From Cryobacterium frigoriphilum (GTDB lineage Bacteria > Actinomycetota > Actinomycetes > Actinomycetales > Microbacteriaceae), in contig NZ_SOHE01000065.1 of assembly GCF_004403305.1 (NCBI RefSeq), forward strand, positions 421-50,914: a stretch of DNA of 50,494 nucleotides, in the 5' to 3' direction. Positions 31,898 through 40,692 of this stretch are shown in pieces; position 1 is the first letter of the stretch; the number at the start of each line of letters is the position of its first letter. The position numbers and the translations under genes are program-made. The notes beneath the pieces were generated by a model. That model did no database searches, was not told where the DNA came from, and saw only the letters and a program-made list of their open reading frames with translations.

Positions 31898-32461
31898 CTA
31901 GAGGGATTGAGCCTCGTTCAGGGCGGCCTCGAGCGCGACCCACGGCAGCATCGCGCACTTGACCCGGGCGGGGTAGCGCGAGACTCCCCCGAAGGCAGCA
32001 GCGTCGCCGAGCACCTCTTCGTCGGGTTCGATCTTGCCCCTCGAGCGCAGCACGTCGCGAAACGTGTCGATGAGCTGACGAGCCTCAGCCACGGGAAGAC
32101 CGGTGACGAGGTCGTGCAGAACGGATGCCGACGCCATCGAGATGGAGCATCCGTCGCCGCTCCACTGCACCTGGTTGATATAGGGAATCAGCTGCGGAAG
32201 GCGCGGGTCGTCACCGGAGATCTCGAACGGCAAGGAGTCGAAGATCACCATCTGCTCGGGGGTCGGCCGATCGATCAGCACGACGACCCGCAGAGTCACG
32301 TCATCACCGCAGGTGGTGTTGATCTGGTGCGACTGGCCGAGGTAGGTGCCGTCGGGCATGCCAATGTCGTCGATCGAGTCGAGCGCCTGCGTCGCGGCAC
32401 CGTGCCGGGCCTTGGCGTGGTCGAGGATGATCTGCTGGTACAGGTTCTGCAGGTCGCTCAT
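31898..32461 (-). CDS. sufU: Iron-sulfur/sulfur-transfer protein SufU
   Basis: Zn-dependent sulfurtransferase partner of SufS in Fe-S cluster assembly. 187 residues with the three conserved cysteines: Cys51 (NTTCGDD, with Asp53), Cys105 (GDGCSISMAS) and Cys169 (RVKCAMLPW). The spacing Cys51-Cys105 is about 29 residues longer than in Bacillus subtilis SufU; the extra segment is roughly residues 62-98. The ATG overlaps the sufS stop, so the two are co-transcribed. No sufBCD is nearby. Confidence 0.92.
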   Translation of the reverse strand: MSDLQNLYQQIILDHAKARHGAATQALDSIDDIGMPDGTYLGQSHQINTTCGDDVTLRVVVLIDRPTPEQMVIFDSLPFEISGDDPRLPQLIPYINQVQWSGDGCSISMASASVLHDLVTGLPVAEARQLIDTFRDVLRSRGKIEPDEEVLGDAAAFGGVSRYPARVKCAMLPWVALEAALNEAQSL

Positions 32462-33813
32462 CACTTGCCTCCGATGGAATTCGATGATGCGGCATCCGTC
32501 ACGCCAAAGAACGGCCGAACCTCGGCGAGCGTGGCCAGAAACAGGTCGATCTCCTGCGTCGTCGTGTACAGGTACGCGCTCGCCCGCGTCGACGCCGTCA
32601 CGCCCAAACGCTTGTGCAACGGCTGCGCGCAGTGGTGCCCGACCCGCACGGCGATGCCGGCATCGTCGAGAAACTGTCCGACATCGTGCGCGTGCACGCC
32701 CGCGACGTCGACCGCGGCCAGTCCGAGACGCTCGACGCCGACACCGGGGCCCAGCACGCGCACGCCGGGAATCTCGGCGAGGCCCGCGACGAGGCGCTGC
32801 CCGAGCTCGGCCTCCCACGCCGCGATACGGCCCATGCCGGTCTCGGTCAGGTAGTCAACGGCCGCGGCGAGCGCGATCGCCTGCGAAATGCGCTGGGTGC
32901 CGGCCTCGAAGCGCTGCGGCGGTGCGAGAAACTCGGCCGCTTCCATCGACACGGTCGTGATCATCGATCCGCCGGTCAGGAACGGCGGCATCGCCTGCAG
33001 CAACTCGGAGCGCCCGTAGAGGGCCCCGACACCGGTCGGGCCGAGCATCTTGTGCCCCGAGAACACGGCGAAGTCCACGCCGAGCGCGGCCACATTCACG
33101 GGCAGGTGCGGCACCGTCTGGCAGGCGTCGAGCACGGTCACGGCGCCGACACCCTTGGCGATCGCGACGATGTCGTCGACCGGGTTGATGACCCCGGTCA
33201 CGTTCGAGGCGTGGGTGAAGGCCAACACTCGGGTCTTCGCGTTCACGATCTCGGATGCCGCGGCCAGGTCGAGCGAACCGTCATCCAGTACCGGAATGAA
33301 CCGCAACGTCGCCCCCGTGCGCAGCGCGAGCTGCTGCCACGGAATCAAGTTCGCGTGGTGCTCCCCCTCGGTGACGACGATCTCGTCGCCGGCGCCGAGC
33401 CTGAAGCGGCGTGCGGCCGGGCCGCCGAGCCACAGCGACGCATTGCTGAACGAGTACGCGATGAGGTTGATCGCCTCGGTCGCGTTCGACGTCCAGACGA
33501 TCTCGTCGGTGTGGGCGCCGACGAAGGCGGCGACCTTTTCTCTGGCCAGTTCGAAACTCTCGGTCGCGATGACCGCGAGGCTGTGCGCGCCGCGGTGCAC
33601 GGCGGCGTTGCGCTGCTCGTAGTACTCCTGCTCCGCCTCCATCACGCTGATCGGATTCTGCGAGGTGGCTCCGGAATCCAGATAGGTCAGCGGATGACCG
33701 TTCACCCGTTGCGAGAGCACCGGAAAGTCGTTCCGAATGCGTTCCACCTCGACATCCGTCAGCGCGAGAGCTGACCGGGGCGGCGGGGAGGTCGGGGAGG
33801 GGAAAGGCGTCAT
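32461..33813 (-). CDS. sufS: Cysteine desulfurase SufS
   Basis: PLP enzyme converting L-cysteine to alanine and persulfide for Fe-S clusters. 450 residues from the ATG at 33813. PLP Lys255 (FSGHKMLGPTGVGALYG), active-site Cys395 (VRVGHHCAQPLH), and the group-II pattern LDSGATSQNPISV and VHRGAHSLA are present. The frame is open upstream but lacks family sequence there. It supplies sulfur to SufU, encoded immediately downstream. Confidence 0.95.
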   Translation of the reverse strand: MTPFPSPTSPPPRSALALTDVEVERIRNDFPVLSQRVNGHPLTYLDSGATSQNPISVMEAEQEYYEQRNAAVHRGAHSLAVIATESFELAREKVAAFVGAHTDEIVWTSNATEAINLIAYSFSNASLWLGGPAARRFRLGAGDEIVVTEGEHHANLIPWQQLALRTGATLRFIPVLDDGSLDLAAASEIVNAKTRVLAFTHASNVTGVINPVDDIVAIAKGVGAVTVLDACQTVPHLPVNVAALGVDFAVFSGHKMLGPTGVGALYGRSELLQAMPPFLTGGSMITTVSMEAAEFLAPPQRFEAGTQRISQAIALAAAVDYLTETGMGRIAAWEAELGQRLVAGLAEIPGVRVLGPGVGVERLGLAAVDVAGVHAHDVGQFLDDAGIAVRVGHHCAQPLHKRLGVTASTRASAYLYTTTQEIDLFLATLAEVRPFFGVTDAASSNSIGGK

Positions 33814-33852
33814 GGTTCTAGCGTATTCCTTCCGCCGACACTCGGAACCAGT

Positions 33853-33867
33853 TCTCACCACGTGAGA
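33853..33867. promoter_or_regulatory. Palindrome TCTCAC-N3-GTGAGA between sufS and the dehydrogenase pair
   Basis: Perfect 6-bp arms around CAC in the 167-bp divergent region upstream of sufS and of the gene at 33981. A plausible operator for a helix-turn-helix regulator; target gene not decidable. Confidence 0.3.
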
Positions 33868-33980
33868 CCGTGACTACCGCGGCGAGCGCCGAAGCCCGAT
33901 CATGGACCGGTCATGTCTGCGCGCGCGTGACCCCCTCAGTCGTCCCCACCATCAGGAGCACCACACAAAAGGAGTGAACA

Positions 33981-34607
33981 GTGACGTCTCACGCCACCAC
34001 GGAAGCCCCCCGGCGGTTTCTTGAATCCGAACGCGCGCATGTGCTGCTGGTTCGGGTGATCCGCATCGCGTTTCCGCACGACACCCTGCCGGACTCGGCG
34101 TATGAGCGCACCGCCGACAGTCTCCTGGATTTGGCAGTACGGACCAACCGCATGACGCTCGCCGTGGCGAACGGGCTCGACAGCCTCGGGTCCCTGCCGG
34201 CGGGCGACTTTCTCGGCCTGACCGTTGAGGAGGCTTTCGAACACCTGAGGGCGATCGAGCGCACCGAATTCTTCAGTTTCGTGCGCGGCAACACCGTGCT
34301 GACGCTGTACAACCTGCCGGAGGTGTGGGAAGTGCTCGGCTATGAGGGAGCATCCGTCGAGAAGGGCGGCTACCTCACGCGCGGTTTCGACGACCTCGAC
34401 TGGCTTCCCGAGCCCCGGGTCGAGGAGTACAGCGGTGAGTTCAGCCGGGTTGAGATCGGCGCGCTGCCGTATGCCGTCACGACGGACCCGACGCCCGAAC
34501 CTGACCGGCGCACTCTACCGGACCGTCGGACTGCGGCTGACCGGCGGACTGCGGCCGACCGGCGGAGGGCACCGAAACGGCCTGGGGCCGATGAGGTGAC
34601 GCTGTGA
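33981..34607 (+). CDS. Small subunit, gluconate 2-dehydrogenase subunit-3-like
   Basis: Companion of the downstream GMC flavoprotein. 208 residues from a GTG with AAAGGAG upstream. FLESERAHVLLVRVIRIAFP and the later LYNLPEVWEVLGYEGASVEK segment match the gluconate dehydrogenase subunit 3 pattern. I see no Tat or Sec signal peptide, unlike many family members. The C-terminus carries a tandem DRRTAADRRTAADRRRAP repeat of unknown use. The stop overlaps the next start by 4 bp (GTGA). Confidence 0.8.
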   Translation: MTSHATTEAPRRFLESERAHVLLVRVIRIAFPHDTLPDSAYERTADSLLDLAVRTNRMTLAVANGLDSLGSLPAGDFLGLTVEEAFEHLRAIERTEFFSFVRGNTVLTLYNLPEVWEVLGYEGASVEKGGYLTRGFDDLDWLPEPRVEEYSGEFSRVEIGALPYAVTTDPTPEPDRRTLPDRRTAADRRTAADRRRAPKRPGADEVTL

Positions 34608-36169
34608 CGGCGTTCGACCACGACGACGAGGTCGTTGTCATCGTGGGGTCGGGCGCCGGCGGCGGCACACTCGCCCACGAACTGACCACCCGCGGAATTC
34701 GTGTCGTGCTGATCGAGGCGGGGGCGCACATCCGTCTCGAAGAGCACGTCAACGACGAGTGGGAGGCCTTCGGGCAGCTGGCGTGGACGGATGCACGCAC
34801 CACGAGCGGGTCGTGGCGCATCGCCCGAGACTTTCCCAACCTGCCGGCCTGGGTCGTGAAGGCCGTGGGCGGTACGACCACGCACTGGGCCGGGGCGACA
34901 CCCCGGTTTCTCGAGCACGAGTTTCGCGCCCGGTCGACCTACGGTGACATCGACGGCGCCACCCTGCTCGACTGGCCGCTCACCCTCGCCGAGCTCGCGC
35001 CGTACTACGACCGCGCCGAGATAGCGATGGGGGTCAGCCACCGGCACGCCCGCAAGGCCCTGCCGGCCAACAACAACTATCGGGTGTTCGCCAACGGCGC
35101 CGCCCGGGTCGGGTACAACTTCTACGCCACCGGCCCCTACGCCGCCAATGCGGAGCCCTACGACGGCCGCCCGGCCACAATCCAGGACGGCTTCAATTTT
35201 CAGGGCGACCGCTCCGGCGCGAAGTGGAGCACGCTGGTGCGGGAGATTCCGCGCGCGGAAGCCACCGGCAACCTCGATCTGCGGCCCGATTGCCAGGTCG
35301 TGCAGATAACCCACGACGCCCGGGGCCGGGCCGACGCGGTGATCTACGTCGATGCCGACGACAACCTGCACCGGCAGCGGGCCCGGGTCGTGGCCGTCGC
35401 CGGCAACTCCATCGAGACCTCTCGCCTGCTGTTGCTGAGCGCGAGTTCTCGGTTTCCCGACGGGCTGGCGAACTCGTCGGGCCACGTCGGTCGGCACTAC
35501 ATGCGACACACGACCGGGTCGGTGTACGCGCAGTTCGAGCATCCGGTGCACGCCTATCGGGGCGAGACGATGGCGGGCGTCATCGCCGACGAGGCCCGGC
35601 ACGACCCGAGCCGCGGCTTCGCGAGCGGCTACTACCTCGAAACCCTCTCGCTCGGGCCGGCCTTTCTCGCGGCCTTCGCCGAGCCGGGCAGCTGGGGGCC
35701 CGACTTCACGGCCCTGCTCGACGGGTACGCGAATACCGCGGGCCTCTGGATCGTGGGCGAGGACATGCCGCAGGCCAACAACCGGGTAACCCTCAACGGC
35801 ACGGTGACCGATGGCCACGGCCTCCCGGTCGCACACGTGCACGTCGATGACCATCCGAACGACACTGCCATGCGGGAGCACGGCTATCGGCAGGCCGAAC
35901 TGCTCTACGACGCGGTCGGGTCGGTCTCCGCGCACCGCACCCCGCCGTATCCGTCGACGCACAACCTCGGCACCAGCCGCATGAGCGTGAAACCCGAGGA
36001 TGGCGTGACCAATGCGTTCGGTCGCACCCACGACGTGCCGAATCTGTTCGTCAGCGACGGATCGGTCTTCACGACCGGCGGCGCGGCAAACCCGACGCTC
36101 ACGATCGTGGCCCTCGCGATGCGGCAGGCCGAGCACATCGTTGATCTGTTCTCGCGGCACGAACTCTAG
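34604..36169 (+). CDS. GMC family FAD oxidoreductase (gluconate/sorbitol dehydrogenase large-subunit type)
   Basis: Flavoprotein oxidising a polyol, sugar or sugar acid; substrate not decidable. 521 residues with the FAD-binding motif VVIVGSGAGGGTLAHEL (~12-28), VEAG-equivalent IEAGAHIRLEEHV, GGTTTHWAGATPRF, and the C-terminal GMC block (STHNLGTSRMSV; NLFVSDGSVFTTGGAANPTL). The GTG start overlaps the small subunit. No cytochrome c subunit is adjacent. Confidence 0.88.
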   Translation: MTAFDHDDEVVVIVGSGAGGGTLAHELTTRGIRVVLIEAGAHIRLEEHVNDEWEAFGQLAWTDARTTSGSWRIARDFPNLPAWVVKAVGGTTTHWAGATPRFLEHEFRARSTYGDIDGATLLDWPLTLAELAPYYDRAEIAMGVSHRHARKALPANNNYRVFANGAARVGYNFYATGPYAANAEPYDGRPATIQDGFNFQGDRSGAKWSTLVREIPRAEATGNLDLRPDCQVVQITHDARGRADAVIYVDADDNLHRQRARVVAVAGNSIETSRLLLLSASSRFPDGLANSSGHVGRHYMRHTTGSVYAQFEHPVHAYRGETMAGVIADEARHDPSRGFASGYYLETLSLGPAFLAAFAEPGSWGPDFTALLDGYANTAGLWIVGEDMPQANNRVTLNGTVTDGHGLPVAHVHVDDHPNDTAMREHGYRQAELLYDAVGSVSAHRTPPYPSTHNLGTSRMSVKPEDGVTNAFGRTHDVPNLFVSDGSVFTTGGAANPTLTIVALAMRQAEHIVDLFSRHEL

Positions 36170-36171
36170 GT

Positions 36172-36205
36172 GCGGATGCCCGGGGAGGCCGACCGGGGCA
36201 TCCGC
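36172..36205. terminator. Bidirectional terminator between the GMC gene and iclR
   Basis: Perfect 10-bp stem GCGGATGCCC/GGGCATCCGC with a 14-nt loop, exactly filling the 36-bp gap between two convergent stop codons. Confidence 0.75.
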
Positions 36206-37123
36206 TCAGTCCGGGTGCCGGGCGGGCACCGTGCCGGAGCGGAAGTAGCGGCTGAGGCGGGCGCCGGATTCCCGCAGCAACAGCTCGATCTCGCGTTCGC
36301 GGCCCGTGAGGTCGTGGGCACGGGCGGAGATAACGACCGATCCGACGACGAGACCGGCGCCGTCGCGCACGCCGACCGCCGCGCAACTCATGCCGGGCAC
36401 GAACTCCTCGCGCTCCCAGGCCACTCCCCTCGCGCTGATCGTCGCGAGGTCCTGGTCGAGGGCGGCCCGGTTGGTGACGGTGGCCTGCGTGAGGCGGGCC
36501 TGGCCGTGCACGCCGAGGTATTGGTCACGCTGCTCGCCCGTCATGCCGCTGAGCATGATCTTGCCGAACGCGGTGGCGTGCGCGGCCTCGTGAAATCCGA
36601 ACGTCAGGGGCTGCAGGCGCGGACTCTGCGGGGAATCGACGATGTAGATCACGACCACGTCGGATCCGCGATAGAGCGCGAAGTAGGCGGCGGCCCGAGC
36701 GGATGCGTGCAGCTCGGCGATCTCGGCGCGCACCTGCTGCGGCACACCGATTTGTCGATGCAGTGACACCCCGAGCCGATGCAGCTTGTACCCGAGCTCG
36801 AAGCGGTGCTCGCTGCGCAGGTGCACGAGGTAGTCACTGCGCACGAGCGTCTGCATCAGCCGGTACACGGTCGGCAGCGGCAGGGCGAGCGACGTCGACA
36901 CCTCGCGGGCGCTCGCCCCGCCACGCTCGGCGACGATCTCGAGGATCGCGAGGGACTTGTGGATCGACGCGACGCCCGTGCTGTCCCCGGGAGCGGGTTC
37001 GGCGAGGGAGGTCACCGGGTGCAGCGGTGTCACGGGCGCGGAGTGATCGCCGGCCCGTGCAACCGGGCGCGGTACTGAATCCGCAACCGGGTCGCGGTCG
37101 GGGAGGGAATCCGAGGTCGTCAT
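36206..37123 (-). CDS. IclR family transcriptional regulator
   Basis: DNA-binding repressor/activator with effector domain. 305 residues from the ATG at 37123 (another ATG at 37150). N-terminal winged helix (ASIHKSLAILEIVAERGGAS, then AREVSTSLALPLPTVYRLMQ), then the IclR effector domain (HATAFGKIMLSGMTGEQRDQ; REEFVPGMSCAAVGVRDGAG). A ~55-residue unstructured N-terminal leader is unusual. It faces the GMC operon, so regulation of that operon is a reasonable guess. Confidence 0.92.
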   Translation of the reverse strand: MTTSDSLPDRDPVADSVPRPVARAGDHSAPVTPLHPVTSLAEPAPGDSTGVASIHKSLAILEIVAERGGASAREVSTSLALPLPTVYRLMQTLVRSDYLVHLRSEHRFELGYKLHRLGVSLHRQIGVPQQVRAEIAELHASARAAAYFALYRGSDVVVIYIVDSPQSPRLQPLTFGFHEAAHATAFGKIMLSGMTGEQRDQYLGVHGQARLTQATVTNRAALDQDLATISARGVAWEREEFVPGMSCAAVGVRDGAGLVVGSVVISARAHDLTGREREIELLLRESGARLSRYFRSGTVPARHPD

Positions 37124-37166
37124 GCGCACATTGTGTTCCGAGGCCTTCATGTGCACAATCGTTCCG
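37121..37166. promoter_or_regulatory. Imperfect direct repeat over the iclR start codons
   Basis: CATGCGCACATTGTGTTCCG (37121-37140) and CATGTGCACAATCGTTCCG (37148-37166) match at most positions with one gap. They are spaced 27 bp apart and each contains one candidate iclR ATG (minus strand). Possible autoregulatory site, or a small duplication. Confidence 0.35.
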
Positions 37167-37258
37167 GCCGCCCAATCGGCTGGCAATTTCTCACTCCGTG
37201 ACGGGCGAACGACCGGGGTCGGCGTGCGGGAACACCCGCCATGTGTGAGGCTTACAGT

Positions 37259-37549
37259 GTGGCTTTGACCGTTGAACTTCCCGACCTGCACCTGCGTGAC
37301 GCCGTCTCGCTCGAGCGCCCGTGGATCACCCTCGTCTGGGACGATCCGGTCAACCTGATGTCCTATGTCTCCTATGTATTCCGCAGCTATTTCGGGGTGC
37401 CGGCCGCCGAGGCCGAGCGCCTCATGCTACAGGTGCACAACAACGGGCGCGCGGTCGTCGCAACCGGCAATCGCGAGGCCATGGAACGTCACGTGCAGGC
37501 GATGCACGGCTTCGGGCTGTGGGCGACCCTCGCCAAGGACGATGCATGA
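37259..37549 (+). CDS. clpS: ClpS adaptor protein
   Basis: N-end-rule adaptor that delivers substrates to ClpAP/ClpCP. 96 residues from the GTG at 37259, which has GAGG 8 nt upstream; an in-frame ATG at 37241 has no ribosome site. Family motifs [20 protein letters not shown] and [12 protein letters not shown] are intact, ending WATLAKDDA. The stop overlaps the next start (ATGATG). Confidence 0.94.
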   Translation: MALTVELPDLHLRDAVSLERPWITLVWDDPVNLMSYVSYVFRSYFGVPAAEAERLMLQVHNNGRAVVATGNREAMERHVQAMHGFGLWATLAKDDA

Positions 37550-38169
37550 TGCCGTTCCAGCCCGACGCCGGTGCCTCGGCAGGCAGCGTGCCCGGCCCGA
37601 TCGTCGTCTCAGCCCGGTTCGAAGCGATCGAGATCGATCTGCTGCGCCTCGCCACCACGCAGCTCGTGGACATGCTCGATGCCGCCACGACCGATCCGCA
37701 GTCGGCGCTGACCGACCCGGCGTTTCAGCGGCTGCTGCCCGACGCCTACCGCGACGACGCGGAGGCAGCCGCCGAGTTTCGCCGATTCACGAGCGATGAC
37801 CTGCTTGCGGCCAAGGTGGCCAACGCACGCTCGGTGCTCGACACTCTCAATGAAGCACCCGGATTCGACTCCCCCGGGTTTGACTCAGAGGGCCGGGAAC
37901 AGACCGACCTGGAGCTGATTTCAGAGACGGAGACAGACGCATCCGTCGCGCTGGACGACACCGAAACCGTCGCGATCACACTCGATGCGGTCGCCGTGCA
38001 AGCCTGGCTGCGCACGCTCACCGATCTGCGCCTGACCCTCGCCGAGCGCCTGCTGATCGGCCCAGACGGCGAGATTCGCCTCGAGGGCGAGGAGGCCAGC
38101 TTTCTCGGCGGACTCTACGACTGGCTCGGCATGGTTCAGGAGTCCCTCGTCTACGCCATCGACGCCTGA
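37546..38169 (+). CDS. DUF2017 family protein
   Basis: 207 residues. Actinobacterial DUF2017 proteins are typically encoded next to clpS; function unknown. Features: [20 protein letters not shown] near the N-terminus, [20 protein letters not shown] in the middle, and the C-terminal [20 protein letters not shown] and [20 protein letters not shown]. An acidic/Thr-rich insert (~105-135) is variable. Translationally coupled to clpS. Confidence 0.85.
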   Translation: MMPFQPDAGASAGSVPGPIVVSARFEAIEIDLLRLATTQLVDMLDAATTDPQSALTDPAFQRLLPDAYRDDAEAAAEFRRFTSDDLLAAKVANARSVLDTLNEAPGFDSPGFDSEGREQTDLELISETETDASVALDDTETVAITLDAVAVQAWLRTLTDLRLTLAERLLIGPDGEIRLEGEEASFLGGLYDWLGMVQESLVYAIDA

Positions 38170-38200
38170 CGCGGCCGTGGCTGGTACGAGCGGCTCAGCC

Positions 38201-38272
38201 GAGCTGCGCGGGTGCTGCGCCGCTACGCGGGATGCGCGCCACCCGCGTAGGGGCGCACGACCCGCGCAGCTC
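38201..38272. terminator. Nested inverted repeats between convergent DUF2017 and rbsD genes
   Basis: Outer arms begin with GAGCTGCGCGGGT (38201) and end with its complement (to 38272). An inner perfect 9-bp stem CTACGCGGG/CCCGCGTAG lies at 38223-38250. It probably terminates both operons. The double structure is longer than a simple terminator needs. Confidence 0.6.
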
Positions 38273-38309
38273 AACCACGTCTGATTCCAGCCAGAGCGCG
38301 GGTGCTGGT

Positions 38310-38693
38310 TCAGAAGCCGACGCCGCAGACGAGCGCCGCGTTGGCGTACGGCGTGGCCTCACCGGTGCGGATGAAGAGCGCCGCCGACTCGCTGAGCGTC
38401 TTGAGCGCGGTGTGGTCGATGTAGTCGAGGTGCTCGAAGCGCGTCGTGAGCCACGGATGCGCCAAGGTCCCCTGTACCTCGACCGCGACAACGGCGCGGT
38501 CGATGGCGAGTTCCTCGAGCAGGGCGTCCAACACCTGTTCGAACCGCGGTACGCCGTGCACGAGCGCGAGATCGATGACGGGAACCCCGCGTGGAATCGG
38601 CAGGCCGCAATCGGCCACGATCACGAGGTCGGTGTGCCCGAGGCGGCTGAGGGCGGCATTCAGATCCGCGTTCAGGATTCCGCGCCGTCTCAC
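38310..38693 (-). CDS. rbsD: D-ribose pyranase RbsD
   Basis: Converts beta-D-ribopyranose to the furanose form. 127 residues from a GTG overlapping the rbsK stop. Family motifs: GILNADLNAALSRLGHTDLV, ADCGLPIPRG, IDLALVHGVPRFEQVLDALL, and the C-terminal FIRTGEATPYANAALVCGV. Last gene of the ribose operon. Confidence 0.95.
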   Translation of the reverse strand: MRRRGILNADLNAALSRLGHTDLVIVADCGLPIPRGVPVIDLALVHGVPRFEQVLDALLEELAIDRAVVAVEVQGTLAHPWLTTRFEHLDYIDHTALKTLSESAALFIRTGEATPYANAALVCGVGF

Positions 38694-39700
38694 GCGTTCA
38701 CCGCCGGCAAGGCATCGGCCGTCGTCGGATAGGAGGGCTGGGTGCCGCGACCCTGCACCGCGAACGCCCCGACCCGCACCGCGAATTGCACCGCTTCGAG
38801 CAGGGCGGATCCGCCCGCGAGTCGAGCGCTCAGCGCACCGACAAATGCATCGCCGGCGCCGGAGGAATCCACCGCCGTGACGACCGGAGCGGGAACGCTG
38901 CAGGTTCCCGAGGCGTCGGCGCAGATCGCACCGGCGGCCCCTCGGGTGAGCACGACCGACCGCAGTCCCAGGGCGCGCAGGCGGGCCACCGCGATCTCGT
39001 CGGCATCGGGTGCCGGGTCGGCCACCGCGGGCTGATCGGCGTTCGCGGCGGCATCCGCTGCCTCGCTGCCCGTCGGGGCGATGCCCGTTCGCTGCAGCTG
39101 CAGCAGAACGAGCGCGGCCTCGTGCTCATTGACCACCAGGGGGTCGGCGCGCAGAATCACCGCGGCCGCCAGATCGATCACGGGTGCGAGGTTGAACACG
39201 ACCCGTCCGGTCGCCAGACGCACCGCGGCCTCGATCCCCGATGCCGGGATCTCTCCCTGCAGCACAACAACCGCCGCTGCGGAGATGACATCGGCCGAGT
39301 CAGCGACCACGGAGTCAGTCATGGCGGCGTTGGCCCCCGGAATCACGATGATGGAGTTTTCTCCATCGTCGGCCACGGTCACGATCGCGAGACCGGTCGG
39401 CCCGGACACCGCGTGCACCGCGCTGAGGTCAACCCCGGCCCGGGTGAGGTATTCGGTCGCTATGGCGGCCTGTGGGTCGCCGCCGACCCGACCGATCAGA
39501 CGCACTGTGGCGCCCAGCTGGGCGGCCGCGACCGCCTGGTTGGCGCCCTTGCCGCCGGGCAGCAGGGTGAGGCCATGGCCGATGAGCGTTTCTCCGGGCA
39601 GCGGATGCCGCCCCACGGTCACCACCTGGTCGACGTTGACAGACCCGACGACGACGACCTCGCCCGCCGTGGACCCGTTGTTCGTGCGCGCTGTGGTCAT
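38690..39700 (-). CDS. rbsK: Ribokinase RbsK
   Basis: PfkB-family kinase phosphorylating ribose to ribose 5-phosphate. 336 residues: VNVDQVVTVGRHPLPGETLI, LLPGGKGANQAVAAAQLGA, and the active-site block DSSGAGDAFVGALSARL with catalytic Asp284. An Ala/Asp-rich insert (about residues 211-235) lengthens it beyond the usual ~310. The ATG overlaps the rbsB stop. Confidence 0.95.
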   Translation of the reverse strand: MTTARTNNGSTAGEVVVVGSVNVDQVVTVGRHPLPGETLIGHGLTLLPGGKGANQAVAAAQLGATVRLIGRVGGDPQAAIATEYLTRAGVDLSAVHAVSGPTGLAIVTVADDGENSIIVIPGANAAMTDSVVADSADVISAAAVVVLQGEIPASGIEAAVRLATGRVVFNLAPVIDLAAAVILRADPLVVNEHEAALVLLQLQRTGIAPTGSEAADAAANADQPAVADPAPDADEIAVARLRALGLRSVVLTRGAAGAICADASGTCSVPAPVVTAVDSSGAGDAFVGALSARLAGGSALLEAVQFAVRVGAFAVQGRGTQPSYPTTADALPAVNA

Positions 39701-40641
39701 TCGGTGAACGCGGCGATGTTGTCGAGGGTGACGGCGACGACCTCGACCGGAACAACGGCATCGATTTCTTCGTCGTTCATGATCTTGACGGCGAGTTCGA
39801 CGGCGAGCTGGCCGAGCAGCGCCGGCTGCTGCGCGATGGTCGCAACGAGGGTGCCCGCTTCAATCGCGGCAAGGCCGTCAGAGGTACCGTCGAATCCGAC
39901 GACCTTGACCTCGGCGCCGGCGCGGTCCCCCAAGGCCTGGATGGCCCCGAGGGCCATTTCGTCGTTCTCGGCGAAGATGCCGGTCACACCGGGATTCGCC
40001 TGCAGCAGGTTGCTCGTCACGTCGAGCGCCGCGGCCCGGTCGAAGTTCGCCGTCTGCTTGGCGACGACCTCGATGTTGGGGTACGCGGCGATGCCGGTCG
40101 CGAAGCCCTCGCCACGTTCGCGGCTCGCGGAGGTACCGGAGACTCCCTGCAGCACGATGATGCTGCCCTGCTCGCCCATGGCCGCGGCGAGGGCGTCGGC
40201 CGCCTGGGTGCCGCCGGCCACGTTGTCGCTCGAGACGAGGGAGGCGAGGTCGGCGCCATTCACCGTGCGGTCGACGCCGATCACCGGGATGTCTGCCGTG
40301 TTGAGGTCGGCGACGGAGGAACTCACGGCATCCGAATCGACCGGGTTCACGATGACGACGCCGGTGCTGCCGACGGATGCGTTGGCGAGCTGGTTCGCCT
40401 GTGTCGCCGAGTCGTTCTGAGCGTCCACGATGTTCAGCTCGACGCCGGCAGCATCCGCCGCCGCCTGTGCACCATCACGCAGCTCAACGAAGAACGGGTT
40501 GTTCAAGGTGGACACCGCGAGAACCACTTCGGAGCCGGCGGCGGCGCCGTCGCTCGATCGGTTGCAGCCGGCCGTGCCGGTCACGATGAGTGCGGCGGTC
40601 GTGGTGAGCACGGCAATCCGGCGAAAAGAGGAGAACTTCAT
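39697..40641 (-). CDS. rbsB: Ribose ABC transporter substrate-binding lipoprotein RbsB
   Basis: Captures ribose outside the membrane. 314 residues with a lipoprotein signal (VTGTAGC, lipidated Cys26) and periplasmic-binding-protein type-1 core (LAVSTLNNPFFVELRDGAQA; PVIGVDRTVNGADLASLVSS; GIFAENDEMALGAIQALGD). Works with RbsA and RbsC. Confidence 0.94.
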   Translation of the reverse strand: MKFSSFRRIAVLTTTAALIVTGTAGCNRSSDGAAAGSEVVLAVSTLNNPFFVELRDGAQAAADAAGVELNIVDAQNDSATQANQLANASVGSTGVVIVNPVDSDAVSSSVADLNTADIPVIGVDRTVNGADLASLVSSDNVAGGTQAADALAAAMGEQGSIIVLQGVSGTSASRERGEGFATGIAAYPNIEVVAKQTANFDRAAALDVTSNLLQANPGVTGIFAENDEMALGAIQALGDRAGAEVKVVGFDGTSDGLAAIEAGTLVATIAQQPALLGQLAVELAVKIMNDEEIDAVVPVEVVAVTLDNIAAFTE

Positions 40642-40692
40642 TGTCTGTGTCCTAGCTGTTTCTGAAATGGTGGAGGAGAAGAAGAAGGGACG

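Noticed and set aside
34370..36160. 596-codon minus-strand frame
   Set aside because: Antisense to the GMC oxidoreductase gene, no recognisable domain.
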